Part shown: positions 35,539-44,499 of the stretch, piece after piece | Position numbering within the stretch: position 1 is the first letter of the stretch | How the letters are laid out: each line of letters opens with the position of its first letter | Origin: Paraburkholderia panacisoli | Lineage (GTDB): Bacteria > Pseudomonadota > Gammaproteobacteria > Burkholderiales > Burkholderiaceae | NCBI RefSeq assembly: GCF_008369935.1 | Contig: NZ_VTUZ01000041.1 | Coordinates: 1 to 64,000, forward strand | DNA length: 64,000 nucleotides | Reading direction: 5' to 3' | Notes under the pieces: generated by a model | What the model was told of the DNA's origin: nothing | What the model saw: only the letters and a program-made list of their open reading frames with translations | Databases searched by the model: none | Translations under genes and position numbers: made by a program

Positions 35539-36673
35539 GACGTTGGCTCCTGCCCAGAGCGATATAGCGTTCGAGATGGTGATCTTCGTCGCCGAGTTGA
35601 TGATCGATCATCACAAGGCGCTTCGCGTAGTGGGCAAGCGGCAGCTCCCACGTCATGCCGATGCCGCCGTGCATCTGAATGCATTCCTCAGCAACGCGCG
35701 CACCGATGCGCCCGATCGTGTACTTTGCCGCTGACAGTGCGCGTTCACGTGCAACGCGGCCCGCGCTCAGCGCGGCGGCGGCGTTGATCACCGCCGAGCG
35801 AGCCTGTTCGACCTCCAGCAGCAGGTCGGCCATGCGATGCTGCAGCGCCTGGAAGCTGCCAATGACGACGCCGAACTGCTTACGCGTGCGCAGATACTCG
35901 AGCGTGTGCTCCTTCGCCACCTCCATCGCGCCAAGCGCCTCCGCGCACAACGCCAGCACGCCGGCGCCGATGCTGGCTTCGAGCGTCGCGAATCCCGCAT
36001 CCCGTTCGCCGAGCAAGGCGTCGTCGGCGACACACACTTCATTCAGACAGATTTCCGCGGCCCGTCCGCCGTCGATCTTCCGATAGCCGTGCACACCGAG
36101 GCCCGCTGTCTCGCGCGGAACGACAAAAAGCGAGATCCCTTCTTCAGCGTCGCACGTACCACTTGTACGCGCCGAGACGAGGAAGAAGTCGGCCTCAGCG
36201 CCCTGCTGCACGACGCTCTTGGCCCCCGTCAGCACCCAACCGTTCGAGCCGCGCACTGCGCGCGTCGACACCCTCGCCAGTTCGTAGTGAGAGCCGGGTT
36301 CGTCATGTGCGAGTGCAGTGACGGCATGACCCTCGATCAGACTCGCAATGAGGGCCTTCTGCGCGTCGCCGCCTGCATGGGCAAGCGCATGTCCGACCAC
36401 CAGCGCACCCAGGAACGGCTCGATGACGAGGCCACGTCCGAGGCTCTCGAAAACGACGGCGATATCGAAGCCCGCTCCACCGAAGCCGCCATCAGCCTCC
36501 TTGAAGAGCGCGCCGACGATGCCCAGTTCCGCAAAGCGGACCCACAGTTCGCGGCTGAAACCCGAGTCGCTGCGCGCGAGCGTGTCACGCGTCGCGAAGC
36601 CATACTGCTCATGCACAAACCGGTTCAGCGTATCCGCGAGCATGCGGCGGTCTTCTGTATGCTGGAAATTCAT
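35531..36673 (-). CDS. Acyl-CoA dehydrogenase (smaller subunit type)
   Basis: A 380-residue FAD-dependent acyl-CoA dehydrogenase: MNFQHTEDRRMLADTLNRFV at the start, FGGAGFDIAVVFESLGRGLV, then RKQFGVVIGSFQALQHRMAD and ECIQMHGGIGMTWELPLAHY near the end. The active-site Glu of the standard place is not obvious, a trait of one partner in two-gene dehydrogenase pairs. It lies 10 bases after the second dehydrogenase; the two probably form a heteromer, as in pathways for branched or cyclic acyl-CoAs. Confidence 0.9.
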   Translation of the reverse strand: MNFQHTEDRRMLADTLNRFVHEQYGFATRDTLARSDSGFSRELWVRFAELGIVGALFKEADGGFGGAGFDIAVVFESLGRGLVIEPFLGALVVGHALAHAGGDAQKALIASLIEGHAVTALAHDEPGSHYELARVSTRAVRGSNGWVLTGAKSVVQQGAEADFFLVSARTSGTCDAEEGISLFVVPRETAGLGVHGYRKIDGGRAAEICLNEVCVADDALLGERDAGFATLEASIGAGVLALCAEALGAMEVAKEHTLEYLRTRKQFGVVIGSFQALQHRMADLLLEVEQARSAVINAAAALSAGRVARERALSAAKYTIGRIGARVAEECIQMHGGIGMTWELPLAHYAKRLVMIDHQLGDEDHHLERYIALGRSQRHE

Positions 36674-36683
36674 CGCGATCCTC

Positions 36684-37892
36684 TTACAGTCCCAGGATCA
36701 TCTTCGAGATGATGTTCTTCTGGATTTCGTTGGAGCCGCCGAAGATCGACAGCTTGCGGTTGTTGAAGTAAAGCGCGGCGGCGCTCGCGGCTTCCTCGGG
36801 GCCGACGCTCGCCTCGTCATAGCCCTCGTGCAGTGCTTCCTCGATGAACGGCTGCGCGTGCGGTCCCATCGCGCGGCGCATCAGCGACGAGAGCTCCTGG
36901 CGAATCTCAGTGCCGCGAATCTTGAGCATCGAACTTTCCGCACCCGGCACGCCACCACCCGCCACCGCGGCGATCACGCGCAAATTCGTCGTCTTCATGT
37001 TTTCCAGGTCGATTTCGACGCGGGCAAGGCGCGCCGAAAAAAGCGGATCGTCGGCAAGCGGACGGCCGTCGCGCGTGACCTTTGTCGCGGCCCGGCGCAA
37101 ACGCGCCAGCGTCGCGACCGAGAACCCGACGCCCGCGATGTTCGTGCGCTCATACGTGAGCAGATATTTCGCGACCGTCCAGCCCTTGTTCTCCTCACCC
37201 ACGAGATTGGCCGCCGGCACGCGGACATCGGTGAAGAACACTTCGTTGATCTCGTGCTCGCCTTCGAGCGTGATGATCGGACGCACTTCGACGCCCGGGC
37301 TGTTCATGTCCACGAGCAGGAAGCTGATGCCCTCCTGCTTGCGCACGTCGGTTGCGGTGCGCACGAGGCAGAAGATCATGTTCGCGTGCTGGCCCAGCGT
37401 GGTCCATGTCTTCTGGCCGTTGACGATGTAGTGCTCCCCTTCTCCGTCGATGCCGCGCACTGCGGTCGTCTTCACCGACGCGAGGTCGGAACCCGAACCC
37501 GGCTCCGAATAGCCCTGGCACCACCAATCGGAGCCATCGAGGATGCGCGGCAGCCAGTAGCGCCTCTGCGCTTCGCTGCCGTACTTGATGAGCACAGGCC
37601 CAAGCATGTTCACGCCGAACGGCACGATGCGCGGTGCGCCCGCAAGCGCGCATTCATTTTCGAAGATGAACTTCTGCACGGCATTCCATCCTGGACCGCC
37701 ATATTGTTCGGGCCAGTGATTCGCGAGCCAGCCCTGTTCGTTCAGGATGGCGTGCCATTCGGTCATGTCGGCGCGTGTGAGGCGCAAGCCGCTGCGGACC
37801 TTGCGGGAAAGCCTCTCGGGAAGCTTCTCTTTCAGGAAGCGCACGACGCACGCGCGAAAGGCTTCTTCCTCAGAAGTGAATTTCAGATCCAT
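36684..37892 (-). CDS. Acyl-CoA dehydrogenase (larger partner)
   Basis: A 402-residue acyl-CoA dehydrogenase: MDLKFTSEEEAFRACVVRFL, PEQYGGPGWNAVQKFIFENE, WCQGYSEPGSGSDLASVKTT (FAD/substrate loop), TWTTLGQHANMIFCLVRT and the C-terminal LYFNNRKLSIFGGSNEIQKN. The GGSNEIQ motif binds FAD. It is read 13 bases after the thiolase and 10 bases before the smaller dehydrogenase. The pair introduces the double bond that the hydratase uses. Confidence 0.92.
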   Translation of the reverse strand: MDLKFTSEEEAFRACVVRFLKEKLPERLSRKVRSGLRLTRADMTEWHAILNEQGWLANHWPEQYGGPGWNAVQKFIFENECALAGAPRIVPFGVNMLGPVLIKYGSEAQRRYWLPRILDGSDWWCQGYSEPGSGSDLASVKTTAVRGIDGEGEHYIVNGQKTWTTLGQHANMIFCLVRTATDVRKQEGISFLLVDMNSPGVEVRPIITLEGEHEINEVFFTDVRVPAANLVGEENKGWTVAKYLLTYERTNIAGVGFSVATLARLRRAATKVTRDGRPLADDPLFSARLARVEIDLENMKTTNLRVIAAVAGGGVPGAESSMLKIRGTEIRQELSSLMRRAMGPHAQPFIEEALHEGYDEASVGPEEAASAAALYFNNRKLSIFGGSNEIQKNIISKMILGL

Positions 37893-37905
37893 GACTGCAT
37901 TTCTC

Positions 37906-39087
37906 TCAATAGATTTCGAAGAGCCCGGCGGCGCCCATGCCGCCGGCCATGCACATCGTGACGACGGCGTACTTCACCCCTCGCCGCCGTCCTTCGATAA
38001 GGACATGTCCCGCGAGCCGTGAACCCGTCATGCCAAACGGATGCCCGATCGAGATCGCGCCGCCGTTCACGTTGAGCCGCTCGGTCGGAATCTCGAGACG
38101 CCGCTGGCAATAGACCGCCTGCGATGCGAACGCTTCGTTCAGTTCCCACAGGCCAATGTCGTCGATCGTGAGTCCATGACGCGCGAGCAGCCTCGGCACG
38201 GCGAGCACCGGACCGATGCCCATCTCATCCGGCTCGCAGCCCGCGACCGCGAGGCCGCGAAACGCACCAAGGGGAGAAACGTTGGCCCGTTCGGCGGCTC
38301 TCGCTTCCATCATCACGCAGGCGGAGGCGCCATCTGAGTTCTGCGATGAGTTGCCCGCCGTGATGAACTGGTCGGGTCCCTTCACCGGAACAAGATTCGC
38401 GAGCGCTTCGTACGTCGTGCCGGGACGATTGCAGGTGTCGGCAGAGACCGTCACCTCGCGGTATGTCGCGACGCCCGTTTCCTTGTCGGTGACGGCCATC
38501 GTCGTCGTGACCGGCACGATCTCGTCGGTGTAGCGGCCGGCGCGCTGCGCGTCCGCGGTCCGCCGCTGGCTTTCCACCGAGAAACTGTCCTGCGCCTCGC
38601 GGCTAATGCCGTAGCGCCTGGCGACGATGTCGGCGGTGTCGATCATCGTCATGTAGAGCGCCGGCTTGTGTTCGACGATCCACGGGTCGAGCCCGCTCAC
38701 GCCGTCTTCACGCGTGCGGATGCCCGAGATGCTCTCGACGCCACCAGCGATCATCGCAGGCGCACCGTCGACAACGATGCGACCTGCAGCCATCGCGATG
38801 GCCTGAAGGCCCGAAGCGCAGAAGCGGTTGACGGTGGTACCCGCGATCGACAGCGGCAAGCCCGCACGGATCACAGTCTGGCGCGCGACGTTGCGCCCGG
38901 TAGTGCCTTCCGGATAGCCGCAGCCGAGGATCGCGTCCTCGATCAGTTGCGGGTCGATGCCCGAGCGTTCCACGGCGGCGCGCACGGCGAACGACGCAAG
39001 CGTGGGACCGGGTGTGATGTTGAATTCGCCGCGATGCGCTTTGGTCATCGGCGTGCGTGCGGTGGAAACGATGACGGCTTCTCGCAT
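37906..39087 (-). CDS. Thiolase family protein (acetyl-CoA acyltransferase)
   Basis: A 393-residue thiolase with the full catalytic set: nucleophile Cys in VNRFCASGLQAIAMAAG, NVNGGAISIGHPFGMTGSRL with the active-site His, and the second Cys in VVTMCMAGGMGAAGLFE. It cleaves 3-oxoacyl-CoA with CoA. The start at MREAVIVSTARTP has GAGGA eight to nine bases upstream; the frame continues five codons further without a site. It is the first intact gene of the leftward operon. Confidence 0.93.
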   Translation of the reverse strand: MREAVIVSTARTPMTKAHRGEFNITPGPTLASFAVRAAVERSGIDPQLIEDAILGCGYPEGTTGRNVARQTVIRAGLPLSIAGTTVNRFCASGLQAIAMAAGRIVVDGAPAMIAGGVESISGIRTREDGVSGLDPWIVEHKPALYMTMIDTADIVARRYGISREAQDSFSVESQRRTADAQRAGRYTDEIVPVTTTMAVTDKETGVATYREVTVSADTCNRPGTTYEALANLVPVKGPDQFITAGNSSQNSDGASACVMMEARAAERANVSPLGAFRGLAVAGCEPDEMGIGPVLAVPRLLARHGLTIDDIGLWELNEAFASQAVYCQRRLEIPTERLNVNGGAISIGHPFGMTGSRLAGHVLIEGRRRGVKYAVVTMCMAGGMGAAGLFEIY

Positions 39088-39133
39088 GATCTGGGTCCTC
39101 AAGCTGAAACGGGGGATGGAAGAGTCGAACGGT

Positions 39134-39343
39134 TCAGGCGGCCAGGTTGAGGCTTTGGAGTGTCACGCCCGGTTCCACGAGATCGACGATGAGCGGCGAC
39201 GGACGCGAGGAGACCCGATCGTCTTGTGCGAATTGGCGGATGTCCGCGAGCATCTTCGCGACGCCGATTGTGTGGGCATACTTCATCGGTCCGCCGCGAT
39301 TCACGTCGCGGGAAATTTCTGGGGTCATCGCCCTTGTCTCCAT
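39134..39343 (-). pseudogene. 3-hydroxyacyl-CoA dehydrogenase (FadB/FadJ-type) C-terminal stump
   Basis: The ~50 codons before the stop read NRGGPMKYAHTIGVAKMLAD, IRQFAQDDRVSSRPSPLIVD and LVEPGVTLQSLNLAA, which match the extreme C-terminus of FadB/FadJ-type multifunctional enzymes (RGGPMKYAD...VLADLRAFA...W.PAPLL). Only this end remains; the hydratase and NAD-binding parts are missing. It lies directly ahead of the thiolase, where the complete gene would be expected in such an operon, so the pathway's dehydrogenase must now be supplied by another locus. Confidence 0.72.
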
Positions 39344-39411
39344 CTGTCTGGTGTAGGGCGATTGTGGAAGGCAGCGATCGCGCTGACAATCCAGGTGGCG
39401 CTTGACGACCT

Positions 39412-39428
39412 GTTAACTATAAGTTGAC
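39412..39428. promoter_or_regulatory. Dyad between LysR gene and acyl-CoA operon
   Basis: GTTAACT-ATA-AGTTGAC is a 7-base inverted repeat with one mismatch in the ~120-base gap downstream of the LysR gene and upstream of the operon. A related element (GTTAACT-GGA-ACTTGAC) is at 42647-42663. Assignment to the LysR protein is inference. Confidence 0.4.
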
Positions 39429-39462
39429 GATCAATCGGCTATGAAGCTCAGCAACGGCCTCT

Positions 39463-40374
39463 TCATGCCCAGGTTTGCGCGAGCGAGACAATCTCAGCGC
39501 GCAGATAGTCGATGAGTGCTTGCGTCGCCGGCGACGGATAGCGATTGGGCAGTGTCACGATATACAACACGTTCTGTGGTCCCGCGACACGATATTGCGG
39601 CAGGACACGCAGCAGTCGAGGGCTCGTGGGCGCATACGCCACATAAGCAGGGAGAAGCCCAATTCCTATGCCGTCACATACCGCCTCGGTGAGAAACGGA
39701 TAGTCCGAAGACTGCAGCGCGGGTCGTAACGTGATGGCGTGGACCTCGGCCTCGTCGTGTCGATGCGTGAGCGTCATCGTGATGCGCCGGTCAGGATGCG
39801 GCGATGCCACCAGCGTCTGTCTTTCGAGGTCCGCCGGGCAATCGATCGGGCCGTGTTTTTCCACGTAGTCGGCGGACGCATACAGTTGCCAGTCGATTGC
39901 GCAGATATTGCGTGCCACACAATCCAGCGGCGGTGTCCGAGTGATTCTCAGCGCGACGTCGACTTCCGCCTCGATCAGATCTTCGATCCGGTTATTGAAC
40001 GTGACATTGAGCGTGATACCCGGATGCATGTGCGCGAATTCGAGGAGTTTCGCTCCGATGAACATCCTGCCGAAACCAGTCGGCACGCTGATGCGAACAC
40101 GACCGGTCAAGGTCTGCCCGAGGCTGTCGATCGATGCCCGAGCCGTGCTCAGGTCTTCCAGCATGCGCTGGCCGCAGTCGTACAGCATGTGACCGGCTTG
40201 CGTGAGTTCGAAGCTTCGTGTCGAGCGACGCAGTAGTTGGGCGCCCGTTTCACGTTCCAGCAACTTTAGCCGCTGACTGATGTTCGCGCGCGTCATGCCC
40301 AGCTTGCGCGCTGCGGCGCTGAGGCTGCGCGATTCGACGATCTCGACGAACAGGCCGATGAGGTTAAGGTCCAT
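39463..40374 (-). CDS. LysR-family transcriptional regulator
   Basis: A 303-residue LysR protein: MDLNLIGLFVEIVESRSLSA, helix-turn-helix in AARKLGMTRANISQRLKLLE, and an effector domain from ~90 (GRVRISVPTGFGRMFIGAKL; EAVCDGIGIGLLPAYVAY). It belongs to the subgroup close to DhcR/PcaQ-like proteins that open MDLN. It is transcribed in the same direction as the acyl-CoA operon and lies ~120 bases ahead of it, the likely target. Confidence 0.9.
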   Translation of the reverse strand: MDLNLIGLFVEIVESRSLSAAARKLGMTRANISQRLKLLERETGAQLLRRSTRSFELTQAGHMLYDCGQRMLEDLSTARASIDSLGQTLTGRVRISVPTGFGRMFIGAKLLEFAHMHPGITLNVTFNNRIEDLIEAEVDVALRITRTPPLDCVARNICAIDWQLYASADYVEKHGPIDCPADLERQTLVASPHPDRRITMTLTHRHDEAEVHAITLRPALQSSDYPFLTEAVCDGIGIGLLPAYVAYAPTSPRLLRVLPQYRVAGPQNVLYIVTLPNRYPSPATQALIDYLRAEIVSLAQTWA

Positions 40375-40814
40375 GGTCCGTGTCCGGGCTGTTCAAGTTT
40401 TGCGGGCATGCGACACGTGCGTGCAGCGCTTCAATGCCGCGGCCCCTCCAGTCAGAGTTGGTGTCTGCGCGACGCAGCGAAATTGCGGGAGCCATTGATA
40501 CGGATTCGCGCATTGTGTCACTGCCAACTCTAGCCGAATTGGCATTGTAGTGATGGTCAATCTGTCAACTGCTTCGGTACTCGCGTGGAGCCACGCACGA
40601 TGGGATGTAGCGAAGTGCTTCAAGAACACGCGCGCACGTGAGTTGCACGGCGAGATCGACGCACGCTGCGGAGTGTCGAACGCCGATGTCCTCAACCGCC
40701 ACGGATCAAACGTCCTGAAGGAACGGCGCATCGCTGTCATGTTTCGCGAGCCGGCGACTGCCGTGCGGCGCGCGAAATGGTCATCGCACGCGATGCGACC
40801 GACGCCGATCGAGT
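40375..40814. other. Intergenic stretch without a supported gene
   Basis: Short frames on both strands only. The LysR promoter should lie near its left end. Confidence 0.5.
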
Positions 40815-42140
40815 TCAGCGCAGGGACCTGAAGCTCGCGCGAAGCTCTTCCGTGAAAGCTTGCGGCTGCTCCCAGGCGGCGAAATGTCCGCCTTCCGGAA
40901 GACGGTTGTAGTGAATCAACTTCGGATACGCGCGCTCTGCCCAGCTTCGCGGCGCGGCGTACAACTCGTCAGGAAAGACGCTGACGGCGACGGGGATGGT
41001 GACGTGCTTAGGCGCGAAGAACTGCAACTTGTTCTCCCAATACAGGCGAGCCGATGAAATGCCCGTATTGGTCAGCCAATAGAGCGTGACGTTGTCGAGG
41101 ACGTCGTCGCGCGAAAGGCCTTCGGACTGTCCGTCGAACACGCGTGCGATCAGCGCCTCACTGGACGCATCGTGGTCGAGCATCCATGCCGCGAGGCCGA
41201 TAGGAGAATCTTCGATACCGTACAACGTCTGCGGCCGGTTCGCCATTTCCTGCGCATAGCCGAGGCCGTGCTTGTAGAAGAAGTCGAGTTGATCGAACGC
41301 GTGCTTCTCATCAGGCGAAAGGCCGGCTGGAGCGGGATCGCCGAACTTCAGTGCCTTCGCGACGTTATCCGGCACGGTTGCCGGCATGTTGGTGTGGATG
41401 CCGAGCATTCCCGGTGGCGTGAGGAGCGCCATCTGCTCCGTGACAGCGTTCCCCCAATCGCCACCTTGCGCTACATACCGCGTGTATCCAAGGCGTTCCA
41501 TCAGTAAGACCCAGGCGCGTGCGATGCGCGCGGGATCCCAGCCGGTCGTGCTCGGCTTGCCTGAAAACCCGTAGCCGGGCAGCGACGGAATCACGACATC
41601 GAAAGCGTCCGATGCACTTCCGCCATGAGCCGTCGGATTGGTCAGCGGATCGATGATCTTCAACTGCTCGATGATCGAGCCGGGCCATCCATGCGTGACA
41701 ATGATCGGCAACGCATTCGGATGCTTCGAACGAACGTGAATGAAATGGATGTCGAGTCCATCAATCTCAGTGACGAATTGTGGCAATGCGTTCAGCCTCG
41801 CTTCCACCTTGCGCCAGTCGTAGTCCGTCGCCCAATAACGCGCGAGCTTCTGCATCGTCGCTAGTTGAACACCTTGCGATGCATCCGTTACCGTTTCGCG
41901 TTCAGGCCACCTTGTCGCGTTGATGCGCCTTCGTAGATCGACGAGTTGGGACTCCGGCACGCGCACATGAAGTTCACGAATAGCATTCTTGTCACCGCCC
42001 TTGGGGTGTGAAACTTCAGTGATCGTTTGACTCGCTTCCGCAAAAACGAGCTGACTTAGTGAGGCCACCGCTATGGTCGCCGCCGCCACACCTACGAAAC
42101 GGCGGCGCGACGGAATCTGGGGAGGATTGAGGTCTGGCAT
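40815..42140 (-). CDS. Exported epoxide hydrolase (EHN-type alpha/beta hydrolase)
   Basis: A 441-residue protein with an N-terminal twin-arginine-like signal (PSRRRFVGVAAATIAVASLS), then the epoxide hydrolase N-terminal domain (LHVRVPESQLVDLRRRINAT and DYDWRKVEARLNALPQFVTE) and an alpha/beta hydrolase core. HGWPGS supplies the oxyanion hole, QGGDWG carries the nucleophile Asp, and PEGGHFAAWEQP the catalytic His. It opens epoxides by water addition, likely in the periplasm. CAGGAG lies before the chosen ATG; the frame continues upstream without a site. Confidence 0.88.
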   Translation of the reverse strand: MPDLNPPQIPSRRRFVGVAAATIAVASLSQLVFAEASQTITEVSHPKGGDKNAIRELHVRVPESQLVDLRRRINATRWPERETVTDASQGVQLATMQKLARYWATDYDWRKVEARLNALPQFVTEIDGLDIHFIHVRSKHPNALPIIVTHGWPGSIIEQLKIIDPLTNPTAHGGSASDAFDVVIPSLPGYGFSGKPSTTGWDPARIARAWVLLMERLGYTRYVAQGGDWGNAVTEQMALLTPPGMLGIHTNMPATVPDNVAKALKFGDPAPAGLSPDEKHAFDQLDFFYKHGLGYAQEMANRPQTLYGIEDSPIGLAAWMLDHDASSEALIARVFDGQSEGLSRDDVLDNVTLYWLTNTGISSARLYWENKLQFFAPKHVTIPVAVSVFPDELYAAPRSWAERAYPKLIHYNRLPEGGHFAAWEQPQAFTEELRASFRSLR

Positions 42141-43299
42141 ACGAGCTCCTGCTGAAGTTACACGTGGGCACCCTTGATATACGGGTGCGATTGCTCGTTC
42201 ACCAACCAACCTCGAATGACCTTGGTGGTACTAATCTTTGCTGATTGCTTTGCGATAGACGACGTGTGGCACGAGCAGCGGCACGCGTCTTTCCGCAGCC
42301 AGTTGTCCAGCGCAAGCGTGGTCGCTCGGTGCGGTGATTATCAGATTGTTCAAAAAGCTTGCAGGAACCCCAACTCACCGGTTCCACTACGAGGCTACGG
42401 CCAAGATCACGTCGACGGACGAATGCGTCTTTGCGCCTTCGATGCCGGCGCGAGCCGCGCGCCGCAAGTTGAGGCTAGTTTTCCAAACCGGTGCCGTCGA
42501 CGACTACAGTAAGGACATGACTGAACATTCCCGCCTGACGACTCATGAGCAATCTAGCCAGCTGCAAGCCGCTTTGATGTAACGCGTGACGATCGATTGT
42601 TAGTCACAGCGACGATATTGACAATCTCATCAGTAGTTGACGGACGGTTAACTGGAACTTGACAATCTATCGTCCTCGGTACGTCCGATGTGGTCACGCG
42701 CCCCTTTGGTTGAATCACGTCTGCGCCCTATCTCATCGCGTGCTCCATCACCATCGTATCGGCAGGTCCATCATCGACGGTCCCGGCTTTCGCGCAAGCT
42801 TCGCGATGATCGTGAACCAGGCCGCCGTGAGGTGCTACTTGACGAGACGGCGCTCGCGGATCTGCGTGACGTACCGGACGGCGTCACGCAACGCGACCCA
42901 GTTGCAATCGTCGTGAGATATCGGCTTCTCCATGTGGCACAGTCTACATGTGCATATGCACGTGGTCAAACCAGTTCGCGGTCAACTTTTTGAAATTCAG
43001 TTGCGCAGCATGCGTCAACAATCCAATAGCAACAAACGCTGTCGGGTGCTAAATAAGGACAATAAGGAGCACGAGACGTGTGCTTCGCTAAGTCACTCGT
43101 CTTCCCCGACGTCGTGAGTGCGCCAACAGGCGCAACCTGCCCGCGACGCCGCCCAAGCCTGCGAACACTGCGTCGCCGGCCAGCGTGACGGTCGGGCCGT
43201 GCCGGCAGGCTGAAGCTCGACGCGACAAGCGGTGCGCCCGTGGCCTTCTCTCATGACGGGCGCAGAGTCGGGACGACACCGGTGGCGCTGCCGCTGCGC
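42141..43299. other. Long intergenic stretch with promoter-like repeats
   Basis: No supported gene over ~1.1 kb. TTGACAATCT occurs at 42618-42627 and 42659-42668, and GTTAACT-GGA-ACTTGAC at 42647-42663, next to an extra AGTTGAC at 42635-42641. Short frames elsewhere show no domain. It looks like a decayed segment retaining a regulatory region. Confidence 0.45.
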
Positions 43300-43530
43300 G
43301 CTTGCCATCGGCGCGTTGATGACGTCCCGATAAAACTGTGACCGGTTGTTGGCAACCTGCGCCTGAAACCCGCCAAAAACGTCCTTGGGCAGGCCTTCCG
43401 GGTTGCCGGCTGTCTGCACCGTGAGCGGCGGCACAGCGCTGATCAGCACCGCCTTGGTTATGCGGCTCTCGCCATGACGCGCGAGTGCGCGAAATACCAT
43501 CGCTCGTGCAACCTGGCAAGGTGTCGCAGC
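43300..43530 (-). pseudogene. Alpha/beta hydrolase (non-haem chloroperoxidase/arylesterase-type) fragment
   Basis: ARHGESRITKAVLISAVPPL, QTAGNPEGLPKDVFGGFQAQ and VANNRSQFYRDVINAP match the segment just after the nucleophile elbow in chloroperoxidase-type hydrolases (ARHGEGRVAKAVLI...PPLM...NPEGLP...VFDG...NRAQFY). The elbow Ser, the acid and the final His regions are missing, and downstream codons are unrelated. A broken remnant. Confidence 0.65.
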
Positions 43531-43549
43531 CGCGTTGATGTCAAGTTTC

Positions 43550-43568
43550 AGTTGACAGCTCGTCAACT
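43550..43568. promoter_or_regulatory. Inverted repeat AGTTGAC-N5-GTCAACT
   Basis: A perfect 7-base dyad that contains T-N11-A (T43553, A43565). It lies just upstream of the hydrolase remnant and ~115 bases from the crotonase start. It repeats the AGTTGAC half-site seen at 39422 and 42635, suggesting one LysR-type protein once controlled all three. Confidence 0.4.
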
Positions 43569-43582
43569 CTTCACGGATGCGT

Positions 43583-43617
43583 CTCGCACGCGAATGGATT
43601 TATACTTCGCATGCGAA
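43583..43617. promoter_or_regulatory. Tandem MarR-type operators before the crotonase gene
   Basis: CTCGC-AC-GCGAA (43583-43594) and TTCGC-AT-GCGAA (43606-43617) are centred 23 bases apart. The second overlaps a TATACT -10-like box at 43601-43606. The same palindrome (TTCGC-GT-GCGAA) occurs in the MarR-SDR gap at 44986. Confidence 0.6.
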
Positions 43618-43683
43618 CATTTCAACGCGATGGCGTTCCAGAGGAGGTACCTCTCGACGCCGCCAATTTTAGGAGACAAGCTA

Positions 43684-44463
43684 ATGACCCCGGAAATCAA
43701 AGTTGAACTATCAGTTAGTGGTGTACTGGCCGTCACGATTGCGCGACCAGATAAGAAAAACGCGCTCACTAACGATATGTATGGCGCACTTGCAGATGCC
43801 ATCACGAGAGCTAGTGACGACGACGAGATCCGTGTGTTGTTGATTCAGGCCGATGGAGACACATTCACGGCCGGCAACGACGTCTCGGAATTCGCAGCGC
43901 AGGCGACAGGCAACGGCCCGAAAGAACGCAACGTCACCCGCTTTCTGCGAAGCCTGGCGAATGCCACGAAACCGATCATTGCCGCAGTCCAGGGCAAGGC
44001 CGTCGGAGTTGGAACGACCATGTTGCTCCATTGTGACTATGTGCTTCTCTCCGAAGAGGCGCAATTGATCACCCCCTTCGTGAATCTGGCACTCGTTCCC
44101 GAAGCTGCCTCAAGCTGCCTGCTTCCCTTGCGAATTGGGCATGTCAAGGCATTCGAAATGTTCGCCCTCGGGGACGCCGTTCCTGCAAACGCTGCCGTTG
44201 CATGGGGTATTGCAAATAAGGCTGTCTCCAACGCGGAACTCCGTGCAGAGGCACGCCGTGTTGCCGAGAAAATTGCTGCCAAGCCCATTGGATCGCTGAC
44301 CGCGATGAAGCGACTAATGCGAGACGCTGAGAAGCTGGTCGCTCAGATGGATTGCGAAAGCGCCATCTTCGTGGAACGACTAGCCAGCGCTGAAGCGAAA
44401 GAAGCCTTCGCGGCGTTTGCCCAAAAGCGCCAGCCGGATTTCACCAAAATCGTTCGACAATAG
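43684..44463 (+). CDS. Enoyl-CoA hydratase/isomerase family protein
   Basis: A 259-residue crotonase: IARPDKKNALTNDMYGALAD, oxyanion-hole GDTFTAGNDVSEFA, VQGKAVGVGTTMLLHCDYVL and FVNLALVPEAASSCLLP, ending FAQKRQPDF. The NDVSEF and PEAASS forms are typical of PaaG/Delta3-Delta2-isomerase-like members. AGGAGA precedes the ATG at 43684; the longer frame has no site. Tandem palindromes in the promoter match one beside the MarR gene, so it is probably under that repressor. Confidence 0.9.
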   Translation: MTPEIKVELSVSGVLAVTIARPDKKNALTNDMYGALADAITRASDDDEIRVLLIQADGDTFTAGNDVSEFAAQATGNGPKERNVTRFLRSLANATKPIIAAVQGKAVGVGTTMLLHCDYVLLSEEAQLITPFVNLALVPEAASSCLLPLRIGHVKAFEMFALGDAVPANAAVAWGIANKAVSNAELRAEARRVAEKIAAKPIGSLTAMKRLMRDAEKLVAQMDCESAIFVERLASAEAKEAFAAFAQKRQPDFTKIVRQ

Positions 44464-44478
44464 GAACGGTACGCACCA

Positions 44479-44499
44479 GGGGGCACCGTCGGTGTCCCC
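44479..44499. terminator. Hairpin between convergent crotonase and MarR genes
   Basis: GGGGGCACC pairs with GGTGTCCCC (one G-T wobble) around a 3-base loop, 15 bases after the crotonase stop and touching the MarR stop. It could end both transcripts. Confidence 0.5.

Noticed and set aside
42830..42935. Short reverse frame starting MEKPISHDD
   Set aside because: About 34 codons then a stop, in a decayed region, without recognisable homology.
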